Shown piece by piece: positions 1 to 11,700 of a stretch of 64,000 nucleotides of DNA; the first letter of the stretch is position 1, and each line of letters starts with the position of its first letter. The translations under genes and the position numbers were made by a program. Source of the stretch: Atherix ibis (Eukaryota > Arthropoda > Insecta > Diptera > Athericidae); contig OY282607.1 in assembly GCA_958298945.1 (NCBI GenBank), positions 49,825,020-49,889,019 on the forward strand, given 5' to 3'. The notes under the pieces were generated by a model that was not told where the DNA came from, searched no databases, and worked only from the letters and a program-made list of their open reading frames with translations.

Positions 1-169
1 TTGCTGAGGCTTCGGCCATCTTAATTGTAACAGATACAGTATAACATATTTGAACAACTTATTTGGATATTTGTAAGTTCCCCGCAAAATGGATGCAGCG
101 ATTTCTCACAACTAACCATAAATACGGACGTTTGTCAACTTAAAAAGAATGTTTGGCGATGTAAAAGTG

Positions 170-625
170 TTTTGGCATTGATTCATAACTGGTGATGAAA
201 TATAAATTCATCACAGCAGATTAGAGACCAACGAAGTTATGGCCACAGTGTTTTCGGATGAACTCAGCATAATCAATGTCGATTACTTTAAAAACGTAAA
301 AACGATTAGTGGCAAGTATTATGCCAACTTTTTGAATCATTTCAAAAAAGTTGGCATAATATTCTTTTTGAATAAAAATTTTTTTTTATCAAAACAAGCA
401 TGCGTGCATACTTGTGTCATCGCCATGGGAAAATCCCAAGAGCTAGAATCACGTACGAATCGGTTCCGCATCTAACATATTTGGCAGATTTAGCCTTCAG
501 CAATTATTTTCTGATTATGAAAAAATAGGTCTGCGGAAGCCGATTTGGTTCAAACAATGAGATGATTGCTGAAATAAACGCCTATTTTAAGGGTATCCAG
601 CATAAAAAAAGACTATCTTGAAAAA
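170..625 (+). pseudogene. Decayed irritans-type mariner transposase relic
   Basis: A degenerate mariner transposase reads on the plus strand. From about 182 the frame gives FITGDE, then a stop where mariners have Trp, then IHH. This is the first catalytic Asp block (TGDE/VDETWIHH). It is followed by an ATVF..D...I..DY.....TI.G.YYA block (240-345) equivalent to the MATVFWD...YLEKGKTITG region of the intact mariner at 42.6 kb. Later parts, HTC.IAMGK (about 412-433) and RFGSNNEMIAEINAYF (about 540-590), lie in shifted frames, so there are several stops, frameshifts and an internal deletion. No terminal inverted repeats are seen. It is older than the other mariners here and cannot be active. Family membership is well supported; the exact ends are not. 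Confidence 0.7.
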
Positions 626-1079
626 TAAAATTAATTTTACATATAAAAATTTTTTCCTCTTGTCAAGGCCAAACGTTTGTCATACAACCATCTTATTATC
701 GGAAAGAAGATAATTCCTCCAATATTTCGGAATGACGTATTTGAAAAAATTTTATTGCAACAAATCAGTGAACATTTTTTATGTAAATAGACGGCCGTCA
801 GAGCCAAAAATAATAGGCAACTAGGTTGTTTTACCAACGCCGTGAAACTTAAAAGTATCTAACCTTATCTTTCACGGCAAATAAACTTTTTGCACATAAA
901 AATGTTGTTTTTTCTTTTAAAAACCATGTATTAATCATACAACCTTACCTAACATATTCAATATTTAGAGGCTTTTTACCAACTGAGCTCGAATAATTCT
1001 GTGGTTTCGAAATATATGAACAAACTAAATAAAAGTTAGCTTTTACATTTTGAATATATGGTATAAAATAATAAATCTA

Positions 1080-2253
1080 CGAGGGTCGTTAGAAAAAAAG
1101 ATGGGAAAAAACTGTTTTTAAAAAAAAAGATTTTTTATTTTTCAACATAATCTCCTTTTAGATTTTTTATCCCGTCCAAAAAATAGGATGTCGGAAGTTC
1201 TGCAAAATATTCATCCGTTTGAGCAATGACGTCCTCGTTGGAAGTGAACCGTCGTCCGCCAAGCCATTTCTTAAGATTGGGGAAAAGAAAATAGTCACTC
1301 GGGGCCAAATCTGGTGAATAAGCGGGATGCTGCAACAATTCCATTCTCAATTCCACAATTTTGGCCATGGAAATAGCGCAGGTGTGCACACGGGCATTGT
1401 CCTGATGCAAGAGGATTTTTTTCTTCTTCAGATGGGGGCGTTTCTCTTTGATTTCCTCGCTCAACCGTTGCAATAACGACGCGTAATACGCTCCTGTTAT
1501 TGTTTTTCCTTTTTCCAAGTATTCGATAAAAATGATGCCCTGCGAATCCCAAAAGACCGTGGCCATCACCTTGCCGGCCGATGGCACCTTGCCGGCCGAT
1601 GGCACAGTGACATATCGACGAAGGAATTTGGCAGGATTGCGATGAAAGAGTGCCAACATAGCCTCAGAGTCCACTGCACGATTGCGCTTATTCTCCTCTG
1701 AGAGCAAACGCGGCACCCATCTTGCCGACATTTTTTTCACGGACAATTTTTCATGCAAAATTGAAGCGACTGTACGTTGTCATATGCCCGTGGCCTCAAC
1801 TAATTCGCGCACTTTAATTCGCCGATCGTTCAAAATCAGATCGTGGATTTTGTCGATGATTTCAGGAGTAGACACCTCAACTGGGCGTCCTGAACGATGT
1901 TCATCTTTTGTGGATGAACGGCCACGTTTAAATTCATTCACCCAATTGCAAATCATCGTAAACACAAGTGCAGATGTGCCATGAACTGAATCCAACTCGG
2001 CTTTGATTTCTTTCGGGCTTAAGCCTTTCAAATGGAGATGTTTGATTACAGCCCTTAACTCGCTTTTTTCCATTGTTATGCACAAATAAACGTCGTTAAC
2101 TTTAATCGACGATAGAAATTGACCTACGCTATGGACCGAGCTGAAATTTTGACAGATTATCCTGTCGATAATGCTACTCGTACGTACAAAATCTTTACCG
2201 ACACTACGAATGCAATTTCTCTGATTTTCTAAGGACTTATTGAACGACCCTCG
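1080..2253 (-). mobile_element. Family A mariner, copy 1 (defective)
   Basis: This is a 1174-bp element. It is bounded by CGAGGGTCGTT on the left and AACGACCCTCG on the right, with TA duplicated outside at 1078-1079 and 2254-2255, as expected for mariner. The left end lost 12 bp (CAATAAGTCCTT) from the 29-bp repeat that the intact copy at 42546-43864 carries, between short TT repeats. Most of the transposase body is present but interrupted. It is one of three family A copies in the window, all on the minus strand. Confidence 0.93.
1135..2073 (-). pseudogene. Family A mariner transposase, inactivated
   Basis: The reading frame starts at the ATG at 2071-2073 (MEKSEL...), matching the start of the intact copy. 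Three lesions are visible against that copy. First, a TCA-to-TGA nonsense codon (1780-1782) follows VEATGI in the helix-turn-helix region. Second, an in-frame 99-bp deletion removes the DETWIHYYTPETK block and with it the first catalytic Asp. Its ends coincide with a 6-bp CACAGT repeat present in the intact copy, and an 18-bp tandem duplication of the VPSAGK codons sits at the junction. Third, a small deletion near the C-terminus fuses DGIK to NLKGDYVEK. The HQDNARVHTC and YSPDLAPSDYFLF motifs with the second and third Asp remain. The protein cannot be catalytic. Confidence 0.92.
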
Positions 2254-2255
2254 TA

Positions 2256-4566
2256 GCTGCATTTGAAATGTTATAAATTAATTTTCTAATAACTTGAGAA
2301 TATATTCTATTCTTTATTTTCAATTTTTTTTTCATTTGAAATTCTGGATATCGGTTTTTTTTGCGCTCGATTGTAAGTTTTCTTATAATTCTATTAAGTT
2401 AAAATTCAATTTGAGAAAATACTATAATTTCAAAAAAATATTTAATATTTACTAAAGAAATTATGTTTGGAAAATTTGGTTAGTATCGCAGGCATCTGAA
2501 TTAATTCATTAAACCAATTAATAAGGTTGTATAGGATTTCAAATGAAAATTTTTTTAGTTAACTTTTTATGCTTAATTAGACTATCCAACTGACCATGCT
2601 TACATAAGCGAAAGCGATATTATGAAGACACAAAAATTCAATTCAGAAATCCTAAAGAAGTTAAACACACTAGTTTGTTGATGTGAAGTAGAAACGTTTG
2701 TAGTGAAAATTAATTTATTTCTTGCATTAATAAGCACTTATTTAGATGACAGCTTTCAGCATGGAAAAAAAATTCTATTAAAAATATCCGAATACGTAGA
2801 CATAAAATCTTGTAGGAAGGTGATTTTTTCATTTTTTCTTCATTAACGATTACTATAAGTCATGCTAGTGGAAGACGTCAAATACTGGATGGAGTACTGG
2901 TAATGAAATTCCATCGTGCTTTTCATTTAGTCTCAGATACGAACAAGTATTTTGAAAAATGGCCGTAATAGGGCAGGAAAAACGTGTCGAATGTGTTTTT
3001 CCGATAGAATTGCTAATTTTCACTTGTTGCCGTTCGTCTTGTACCTGCCCAAATAAGAAATTATCGAATTACACGTTTGACTGAACAATACTTTTGATGA
3101 AGTTTGTTAATTAATTTAGTAGAAATCAGTGTAGACGTCGAAGATATCAACATTTAAAAACATTAGTTTCTAACTTAGACTGATAGGAAATTATTATTGT
3201 TTGACCACCACGCTTTGTTCTCATCCACCCACTATATTGCTTCAATAAATATTTTCGAGTTAACGTTATAAATGCCCAAAGCAGAATGTGACTTTTTGTC
3301 ACGAAATGCACAGTAAAAATTTGTATCTATTCCAGAATATATCCTCCTTATTAGAACAGATACTACCTTTCTTCATGTAGATTGGCTATGACCCACTATC
3401 GGTAGGGATGGTGGTGTGTATGTTTCAAGTAAACAAAATTCGTTCATAATGTTTACAGAGAGAGGCCATTTGATGAATATTAATGAGTTTTCATGACCCA
3501 TATCTGTTATAAAAATAACCACGGTGAATAGTTTCCTTCCAACAACATATTCTCCATGTTGTACATGGACACCCACTCGTATGGATGGTGTTCTAGGATT
3601 TTCGTTCAAGTACCTACAATGCCTCTTAATATTGGAAAGGATCGGGTCTATTTGGACATAGACACTACTATTTCATCGTTTATACAATAAGGTAAACAAA
3701 CATGATAAGAAAAAAAGGTGCACGTACCAATAGCGGCTGGCTATATATAAGGAGCATAGCATTACTAATTTTGTTGTAAGGAATAACAAATCGTTTTGTT
3801 TTTTTTGTTTTCATTCGAACCTTATTCTAACTAATTGAGTATTGAACTGTTTCGAAAGCTCTAATTTAGTAATTCTTAAATAAACATAAGCTTCTGCTTA
3901 TACAGGTGCATAGAATAATTAATATTTTCTTATACATTTATTTATTAGAAGAATTTTTCTTCTTTGTATGTTCATAATTTATTCTTTACCGCGAAATAAT
4001 TGTATTATTTTCATTAATTTCAAAGGTGACCAAAATGATAGTAAATATTATTTTCGATTTTAAAAAAAAAAAATTTTTACACTTTAATCCTTTTACCCAA
4101 AGAGAGGAATATTTCTCCAGTTGATTTTGATATCATGAACTTTTAAGGCAATTTTCGGTTTACTTTGGTCGAATGAGATATTCATTTAAAATAGAATCTT
4201 AATAATATTTAAGATGGCGATCATCTGTTGAGGTATGTTTAAATAAGAATCAATTATAATATATTCAAGATCATCTTTTCTTCTATTTCAGCTATGTATC
4301 GAAACATATCAAAAATTTTAAAATGAAAATTGAAATTTAATTTTATAAAACTTGAAGATATGAATAGGTTGCTTCGATTAAAGTGGGTAATGCGAATAAT
4401 TTGTACAATATTTGCTTTCCTGCTTAGATAAGAGTATTTTAAAAGTTATCATTTATTATAATAAATATTATAAAACAATATAAAGCCAAAATAAAATTCA
4501 GCATTAGAAATTGTAATGAACTTTTAAGATCAATTAATATAAATTGAAACTTAATATTTATACTTA
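2256..4566. other. AT-rich intergenic, no gene seen
   Basis: No coding region or known transposon was recognised here. A TATA-like sequence (CTATATATAAGG, about 3741-3752) is followed about 130 bp later by AATAAA-type sequence (about 3878-3885). That could be a solo LTR or a chance arrangement in AT-rich DNA. Nothing else supports it. Confidence 0.5.
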
Positions 4567-4750
4567 AATGTCAGAAGCAGTGGAAGAAGTAGAAGACGAA
4601 GAAGAAGTAGAAGAGGAAGAAGAAATAGAAGAAGTAAAAGAAGTAGAAAAAGTAGAAGAAGTAGAAAAATTAGAAGAAGTAGAAGAAGTAAAAGAAGTAG
4701 AAAAAGTAGAAGGAGGAGAAGAAGTAGAAGAATAAAAGGAGTAGAAAAAG
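4567..4750. repeat. (GAAGTA/GAA)n microsatellite, left part
   Basis: This is a purine-rich simple repeat of GAAGTA and GAA units with scattered variants. The same repeat continues at 6024-6312. The two parts are one tract split by the mariner at 4760-6020. Apparent Ser/Thr- or Leu-rich open frames on the minus strand here come only from the repeat and are not genes. Confidence 0.95.
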
Positions 4751-4759
4751 TATTGGGTA

Positions 4760-6020
4760 TATAACTTAAAAATGCGGGATTGACAACAGATGGCATAACT
4801 TTTACACATGGTTTGTGTTAATAATAACTCATATGGCATTTTGGAGGTTAAACATCTGTCATTCATTCTCGATTAGTCATTGAACGAAATAGTGTAAACA
4901 ACAAAGTTTTTTTTTTGCTTCAAAAATGTCGAATTTCGTACCAAAAAAGTCCCATTTGCGGGAAGTGTTGATTTACTTCTTCAATTTGAAAAAAAGTGCA
5001 GCTGAAGCACATCGATTGCTCACCGAAGCTTATCCTGAATATGTTCCATCGCTTTCAACGTGCAAGAGATATTTTGTGCGGTTCAGAAGTGGTGATTTTG
5101 ACACGGAAGACAAAGAACGACCAGGTCAGCCAAAAAAGTTTGAAGATGAAGATTAGGAGGCATTACTCGACGAAGACTGTTGTCGACCTCAAGAAGAAAT
5201 TTCAAAATCATTGGGAGTCACTCAAGCAGCCGTTTTAAAACGTTTGAAAGCAGCGGGATTCATCCAAAAGCAAGAAAATTGGGTCCCATATGAATTGAAG
5301 CCGAGAGACGTTGAAAGGCGATTTTGCATGTTCGAAATTCTGCTTGAACGGCAGAAAAAGAAGTCGTTTTTGAATCGAATCATTACTGGCAATGAAAAAT
5401 GGATTCATTACGACAACCCAAAGCGCAAAAAATCGTATGTGAAGCCCGGCCAACTAGCCAAATCAACGCCAAAGCCAAATATCCATGGCGCTAAGGTAAT
5501 GCTCTGTATTTGGTGGGATCAGAAGGGTGTGATCTATTATGAGCTATTGAAATCGGGCCAGATGATCACAGGCGACCTCTACCGAACACAATTAATCCGT
5601 TTGAAGCGAGCATTGGCCGAAAAACGCCCGGAATATGCGACCAGACACGAAGCCATAATTTTCCATCATGACAACGCTCGGCCTCATGTTGCAAGACCGG
5701 TTAAAAATTATTTAGAAAACAGTGGCTGGGAAGTTTTGCCTCACCCGCCTTATAGCCCAGACCTTGCCCCGTCCGACTACCATTTGTTTAGATCCATGCA
5801 AAACGCCCACACCGGAATACGCTTCACTTCAGAACAGGGCATCAAAAATTGGCTCGATTCATTCTTGGCCTCAAAATCGGAGCAGTTTTTTTGGCGCGGA
5901 ATCCATATGTTGCCAGAAAGATGGGAAAAAGTAGTGGCTTCCTTTGAATAAAATATATTGTAACAATTTTTCAAAATAAACACACAAAGTTTGCCAAAAA
6001 TCCCGCATTTTTAAGTTATA
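4760..6020 (+). mobile_element. Mauritiana-type mariner inserted in a microsatellite
   Basis: The element is 1261 bp. It has inverted ends TATAACTTAAAAATGCGGGA on the left and the exact complement on the right (ending AAGTTATA at 6020), with TA at 4758-4759 and 6021-6022. Both flanks are GAAGTA-type simple repeat, so it landed within that tract. It carries one transposase frame from 4926 to 5951. The ends differ from those of families A and B, so this is a separate lineage. Some uncertainty of one or two bases remains because the ends are themselves TATA. Confidence 0.93.
4926..5951 (+). pseudogene. Mauritiana-type mariner transposase, one stop and D-to-N
   Basis: A single frame of 341 codons runs from ATG 4926 (MSNFVPKKSHLRE) to TAA at 5949-5951. 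That is the normal mariner length. An N-terminal helix-turn-helix region with AAEAHRLL and LGVTQAAV is followed by the DDE/D domain. HHDNARPH (Asp at residue 249) and YSPDLAPSDYHLF (Asp at residue 284) are 34 residues apart, giving D34D. WRGIHMLPERWEKV near the C-terminus is typical of the mauritiana group. Two lesions are visible. A TAG at 5154-5156 interrupts the frame (residue 77). The first catalytic block reads TGNEKW instead of TGDEKW (Asn codon AAT at 5391-5393, residue 156). Either alone should abolish transposition. There are no frameshifts, so the copy is young. Confidence 0.95.
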
Positions 6021-6110
6021 TACAAGCAGAAGAAGTAGAAGAAGTAGAAGAAGAAAATCCCGCATTTTTAAGTAAAAAAAGCAGAAGAAGTAGAAGAAGT
6101 AGAAGAAGAA
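6001..6110. repeat. Tandem duplication of a mariner end plus microsatellite
   Basis: The right end of the mariner and about 37 bp of flanking GAAGTA repeat occur twice, about 57 bp apart. TCCCGCATTTTTAAGT lies at 6001-6016 and again at 6058-6073, each followed by AAGCAGAAGAAGTAG. In the second copy the TTATATAC between the TIR and AAGCAG is replaced by A residues. The duplication therefore arose after the transposon inserted. Confidence 0.85.
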
Positions 6111-6312
6111 GACGTAGAAGAAGTAGAAGAAGTAGAATAAGAAGAAGTGGAAGAAGTAGAAGGCGAATAATAAGTCGAAGAAGTAGAAGAAGTAGTAGAA
6201 AAAGAAGAAGAAAAAAAAGAAGAAGTAGAAGAAGAAGAAGTAGAAAAAGAAGTAGAAGTAAAAGAAGTAGAAGAAGTAGAAGAAGTGGAAAGAGTAGAAG
6301 AAGTAGAAGAGG
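6024..6312. repeat. (GAAGTA/GAA)n microsatellite, right part
   Basis: This is the continuation of the simple repeat at 4567-4750, with GAAGTA and GAA units and local AAG expansions. It contains the duplicated mariner end at 6054-6073. Confidence 0.95.
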
Positions 6313-7959
6313 TTCTGAAAGTTTAGTTTAGGTATGATATTTCATAATTGTGCAGATGAAAATAAATAACCGTCTAAAATCTCAAAACATTCGAAAAAAT
6401 ATTACAAGTTGTATCTCAAGTAGGTCTGACCTATTTGATACAATAACACAAACTGATAAGCTCCAAGTAAATTTATTTATTCTTAAAATTGGCATTAAAA
6501 AATATAAATCTGTACGAAATATTTGTTTAACTGATAATAAAATTTATTGTTTTTTTTTTACTGTAGAGAACTAAAATGAGATTATTTTTTTTACTTTCAC
6601 AAAATAAGTTATTTTAATAGTTTTATTTTGAAAAACAAAGCAATTTTTTAATTAGAACACTACAAGCTTATCAAAGTGACCGGAAGAGGAAAAACTTCTG
6701 ATAGAATTTGTAAACATTATCTAAAATTTCTATATACTATAGCATATAGAAATAGTTATGATATATTGTATTATTTTAAAGGCACATATTTTCGTTGAAT
6801 TAAATATAACTTCATATGTGAATTTGTAAAAAAAAAATTGTTTATAAAGTCGTTTTTAAATTCAACAAAAAACTTAATTATCTCCTCAAAATAAACTGTC
6901 AGTATTTTTTTATTTTTTTCGTTATCAATTTCCTATAATGATTTATTATTAATACATAATAAATTTTATATAATTTTAAACGAATACATAAAATCGAATT
7001 CAGAGAAGTTATACAAAAGTTTCTAGATTCAATTTACGCTATTTGTGCTGCTTTTTGTATGGATTTAAAAATAATATAGCGTTAATATAAAATATGTGGG
7101 GGCAGCTGTAGAGAGCCAAATAAGCCCATTTGCTTAAGTTTAACTTGTTTTACACTAGCACACGTTAATAAATTAAAACTTTGTCACTAAACAGTCTTAG
7201 CTTCGACTACAAGTATCTCCGTATTTATTCGGCGTGGCAATTCCAATTAACAATATTTTTTAAAACTGCTATATCTTCACAAATAGTATTTTTATTCAAA
7301 TGAAATTATCACAAGATGTTTAATTATATAATTACTCTATTATTCTGGTTTATTAAGTAGATCTTTCATTGTCAAATTAAAGTGGTATTATAGTAAAAAA
7401 CAATGTAGACACCAATCAGCGTATGTTAATACCAATGGAAGCCAAACTATATTGGACTGATGTTTGGTTGATTCACCAAAGTTTGCTTACCATTAGGAAG
7501 TAATATTGTTAAGAAATTATAAGGGAGGAGAGAACTCATATAAAGGCGGGAATCCTTGAGTTCTGTTATGTAAAACAATTTTCGATAAAAGTGAATTTTC
7601 TTTTATTACGTAAGGAATAATCAATTGAATACTGCTTGTTAGTACCAATTATGCTATCACCAGTACGCGAGTCTAAAATTTGAAATGTCTGTTGTTGAGT
7701 AGACTATTATTATTGAAAAACCAGATATTACGAATTAAAGTTGCATGATTGCAAATACTTAGTAATAAAATAATTACGGCGGTGAAGACACGACTAATTA
7801 GCGCTATTCACATTCAGATAGGATATTATAGGTTTGAAAGAGTCAAATCATTTTTCTATTTGACATCCATCAGATAATAACATAGAGGAAAAAGAAAACA
7901 ATTCGTGCATGGCTGCTGGCAGCTCACAGGGTCTACTTCCGTCAGTCTAAATTATTTCG
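6313..7959. other. AT-rich intergenic; possible LTR fragment at 7092-7233
   Basis: No coding sequence was recognised. The segment 7092-7233 starts TGTGGGGGCAGCTG, has an AATAAATTAAAA stretch in the middle and ends near CGGCGTGGCAATTCC. This resembles a short insect LTR, but I see no second copy in the window, no primer-binding site and no flanking duplication, so it is only a possibility. A TATA-like CATATAAAGGCGGG lies at about 7538-7551 without a linked reading frame. Confidence 0.4.
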
Positions 7960-8330
7960 AACGAATATTCTGAACATAACATAGAAGCTACTTATCAAAA
8001 CTATTACGAAATCCTTCGATGCGTTCATGGCCCCTTATATGAGAAAGGACGATTCTGAAGCATATTTAACGATGAGATCCTGAAGAATTAATGCGACTGC
8101 CCGGTTATGGATAAAATTAAGTTTAATAGGCCAGGTGGACTGGACACCTGTTCCGTATGAATGAGAAAGATCCTGCGCTGAAAACCTACATCTATTGATG
8201 GAGTGTCGAACTAAAAGATCGCGGTGCGAAGCCGATACGTCTGGAGTTCTTTGATTCAGCCGATCTAGACCGGACTTCCGGTTTTCGCGCTCTTGCTGAT
8301 GATGATCGTAATGATTCTTCCAATATATGA
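7960..8330 (+). pseudogene. RTE-like non-LTR retrotransposon 3' tail
   Basis: The 3' terminal part of an RTE-like endonuclease/reverse transcriptase is recognisable in broken frames. It resembles the region that usually reads W.GH..RM...DP just before the stop (GGACTGGACACCTG...CGTATGAATGAGAAAGATCCTG near 8138-8176). It ends in a hairpin-like GC segment and a short GATGATGAT run (about 8298-8306), as RTE elements commonly do. A similar but not identical sequence lies at 23730-24145. The fragment is 5'-truncated and multiply interrupted. Confidence 0.6.
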
Positions 8331-11300
8331 TATACCTGACCTAAGCTCATAATGCACATGGCTTAAATTTAACAATATTTAATCAAACGGTTACTCAGTC
8401 GATTACTAATTGGCTTTACAAAATTAGTTCTACAGTTACAGGTTCCTTAAAACATATAACGTTAGTTTATTTACTATTTGTTTGTTATCTTCTGTTTTAT
8501 GAAAAAGGATAGTTGTTGGCTAAGCTGGTGTATTGAAGATGAATGTGAGTTAACAAATAAAATTTATTGGTCTGGTTAACAGGAACTTGCAAATCGGATT
8601 GTTGGATGTATCAGGTCCACAATGGAAGGAATCTTCCTCGAAAATAAACTCTGGGTATGCTGATATTTATTTAATATATGCAGGATAGCGTAAAAAAAGA
8701 AAATAGTATCTGGGAGTGATATGTTTGGATTTTAGCAGTTTTTATGTCCTCCATTTCGATAGGCATGTTGAGTAGAAGTTATCCAATCTGCTTTTTTATA
8801 TACTGATATTGTCTGCCATTTGGTTAGTAAGCGAGAAATATTGAGGATAACTGAAAGGATCAAAATTTTCAACAGTCAGCTGACTAATATCCGTCCACCT
8901 TTATTCAACATTATTCAAATAATAGCAGAATCTCTATTTTCCTAATAATGATAGTAATCGCAACCGCCGCCTTATTAACTAATAGCTCCGCATAGTATGA
9001 TATCACTTTAACAACAAGTTATCCGCCCTGATTTTCGGAGTAAATACGAGTAACTTCGAGAATAATTGAATAATAATAATTTACATCGGTCGCTGCATAC
9101 GTGAAAAACGTAGAAAATTCATCGTGATGGCCCAACTGTACCAGGCATTTTTTTTTTTTTTTGTAAATGGATGGGTCAGTATTTTTTTTAAATCCCATTT
9201 AGAAGCTTAGATATCCTTAACCGTACTCTTAGTCTCGAAAAAAAAGCTTTTGAAAATGAGAGAAAATTAAATGGGTTGAATTATAAGGGGGATGAGAGTA
9301 AACCGGAAAAATTTGATAGACTACCTGGTAAAGTAAGAGCATATACGTTTTTGGCTAGCTATTATAAGGATTAGAGTAAACCCGAAAAATTTGATAGACT
9401 ACAAAAATTTGATTGTTTTACTGTAGTTTAACTGTTAGTTAGTCTAATTTTCTAACTTTTTCTACTATTATACTTAATACTGACTAATAATTTAAACTTT
9501 CTATTAAAATTATTAATTTTCTTAAATACTATTGTTGATCTGTATTATTTGTTCCTTCTCAGCAGGTACCAATTAAAAAAATATTTTTATTTATTTTAAC
9601 ATGGAGTTCTGCGTTTCAAATTTAATAATCCAAGGATAGACAAATGAGGCTCTTCGTTGAATTACGTTTTCTTTTATTATTTAAGAAGATTTTCACGAAT
9701 CTTGTTAAATTAACTAAGTAAGTGAAGTATTCAAGAATATAAACCATATTAATTTAAATAAATTAACTTTTAATTTGTGTATTTGATACTATACCACTAT
9801 GGCAGAGCTTTTATAGTATATGAATAACCAGAATGCTACTCTCATTATCCAATAAGCAAACAATGACAAAAATTGTCAAAATTAATATCTTATTATGAAG
9901 AAATTCTTGAGAGAATAGATTATGATAAATAAAAATAAGTACTTTTATATTTGGGATCGAAATAATACTGAAGATGAATTATTCACAACATTTTTAATGG
10001 GGGATAATCGACAATTTTTAGTTTTATGTAATCAATTAAACGACTTTTATGTAGTTCATACTTTTGTATTCATTCAATCATATTTCTTTGCTAAACTTAT
10101 TTTCTCTTCTTTGGTTGTTTTATAATATAGATTTCATTTTCTCCAAATACAATTATGTAAGAAGCATTTCTATGAACGATGACGAACCGCTTTTGTAAGT
10201 ATAAGAATAGAAATGCTTAAATATTATTTTGATTAAAATGTGTTAGTGAATTTGAAAAAGAAGCTCACGTAAATAAAAATGGAGAAAAATTCTTCACGAT
10301 AATATAATGACATAAAAAGACCCTACCCTAACAGATTCTGGACTCATTCAATGCGGATATCTGTATACAAATAAATACCTTTGGAATATGTACTAATAAC
10401 AGAGGGTGCCATAGTTCAGAATTTTCGGTATACAATTTATGGTGAAGCAAAAAGCTTTATTGATCCGAATCAAGCTGAGAGACCAGAGATCTATACTTTA
10501 TGATAAGTATTGTGCTTTAAGAAACAAAATAGTGTCACGTGGTGTAGAATAGAAAAATGTGAGCTAAATGTAGAATGGTACGCATAAGTTGCGTTAAAAG
10601 TTAATCTAATAGAATCACCATAAAATATGTGACGTGACACGTGTCATTATAATTGGAAAACTGAAGATTGAATGATGTCATCCTATACACAAGACGAATT
10701 TTTTGTCCTTTTTAATATCATTTGTCATCAGTTTATAACGTATATGCATTAAAAAAATTATGACAATTCTGAGAATTAGTTTTGAAAAGAAAATGTTCTA
10801 TTTGTTTTAAATGATTCTCTATAAATTCTACGTATTTAGATATTAACTAACCGCGTATAGACTATATGAATGTGTCTTACAAATGCTGTAAAATGTTTGA
10901 AAATTTAATACTATACATCGTCCTTAGATATCGAAATTCCATAATTGAAATTTGTTGATATGTGTGTACTAAATTTAAAAGTTTCTACACTAATCTACAA
11001 GTACCATTCACTTTTATAAATTGTTCGATCATTATTTATTAAATTTTTTGTCTATCAGAATTCAAATTATTATTGAAAAAAAGCTTTTCAGAAAAAATTA
11101 TACTCAATATTTTATTATATCAACTTAAATATTATTAAATTTTCTTTTGTCAGTATTTTCAAAATCTACATAAATACTATATCCTTTATTTATCGAACAT
11201 TTTCTATAAATTGGCTTAAAAATATTCTTAGAGCTTTTTTTTTTATCTAATAGCTACAGTTACATAAACATTTTAATAAGCCCATTTTATGACAAAGATA

Positions 11301-11455
11301 CTACAATGATCAGAGAACATTTTAGAAAAGAACGCTCATTAGTGTTTCTGTACATAATAAGTTATATTAACGCCTAAACAGATCTATTAGCCAATTTCTC
11401 TTATAACGTTTGGAAGTGACATTGGAAGAGATATGATTTTAAAATAAGATATTAC
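8331..11455. other. AT-rich intergenic, no gene seen
   Basis: Apart from a diverged direct repeat at 9280-9402 I recognise nothing. A 67-codon open frame at 9922-10125 has no recognisable motif and the AT-rich composition of its surroundings. Confidence 0.5.
9280..9402. repeat. Diverged direct repeat, about 45 bp, spacing 81
   Basis: ATTATAAGGGGGATGAGAGT and what follows (9280-9324) recurs at 9361-9402 with a 3-bp difference in length and few substitutions. Both copies end AAAAATTTGATAGACTAC. It is a simple local duplication with no coding content. Confidence 0.8.
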
Positions 11456-11700
11456 CTAAAAGGAAGAAGCTCTTGATTTTCTAGAGCAGTCCAGGGTGTC
11501 ACGCCCGATCTGGAAACACGCCTGGACAGTACTCTTTTCGCTTAAGAGAGGACGCAATGAAATCAAACACATGATGGCATTTTCGGATTGTGGAGTGTTC
11601 TGAACTGAAACCAATTTGGTAATCGGGGATAATGTTGGCATTGTCAAGGATAGGGTAAAAGCGTTTTAAGAGCCGTTTTACAAACAAAATTTTCCAAGGA
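11456..11700 (-). pseudogene. Jockey-like reverse transcriptase fragment
   Basis: On the minus strand, from about 11700 to 11470, the sequence reads KRFYPILDNANIIPDYQIGF, then SSEHSTI, then KEYCPGVF. This matches RT finger/palm segments of the larger jockey element at 37085-39838 (KRLYPIFETEGVIPQHQFGF, PEHSTI and KEYCPGVFLD). The frame is open for about 60 codons and then breaks before the YADD region. Both ends are lost. It is an isolated, old fragment. Confidence 0.8.

Noticed and set aside
3740..3890. TATA box plus poly-A signal as a gene or LTR
   Set aside because: In AT-rich DNA these motifs are expected by chance; no reading frame or repeat partner supports them.
4551..4866. Leu-rich and Ser/Thr-rich open frames on the minus strand
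   Set aside because: They are direct translations of the GAAGTA microsatellite in different frames.
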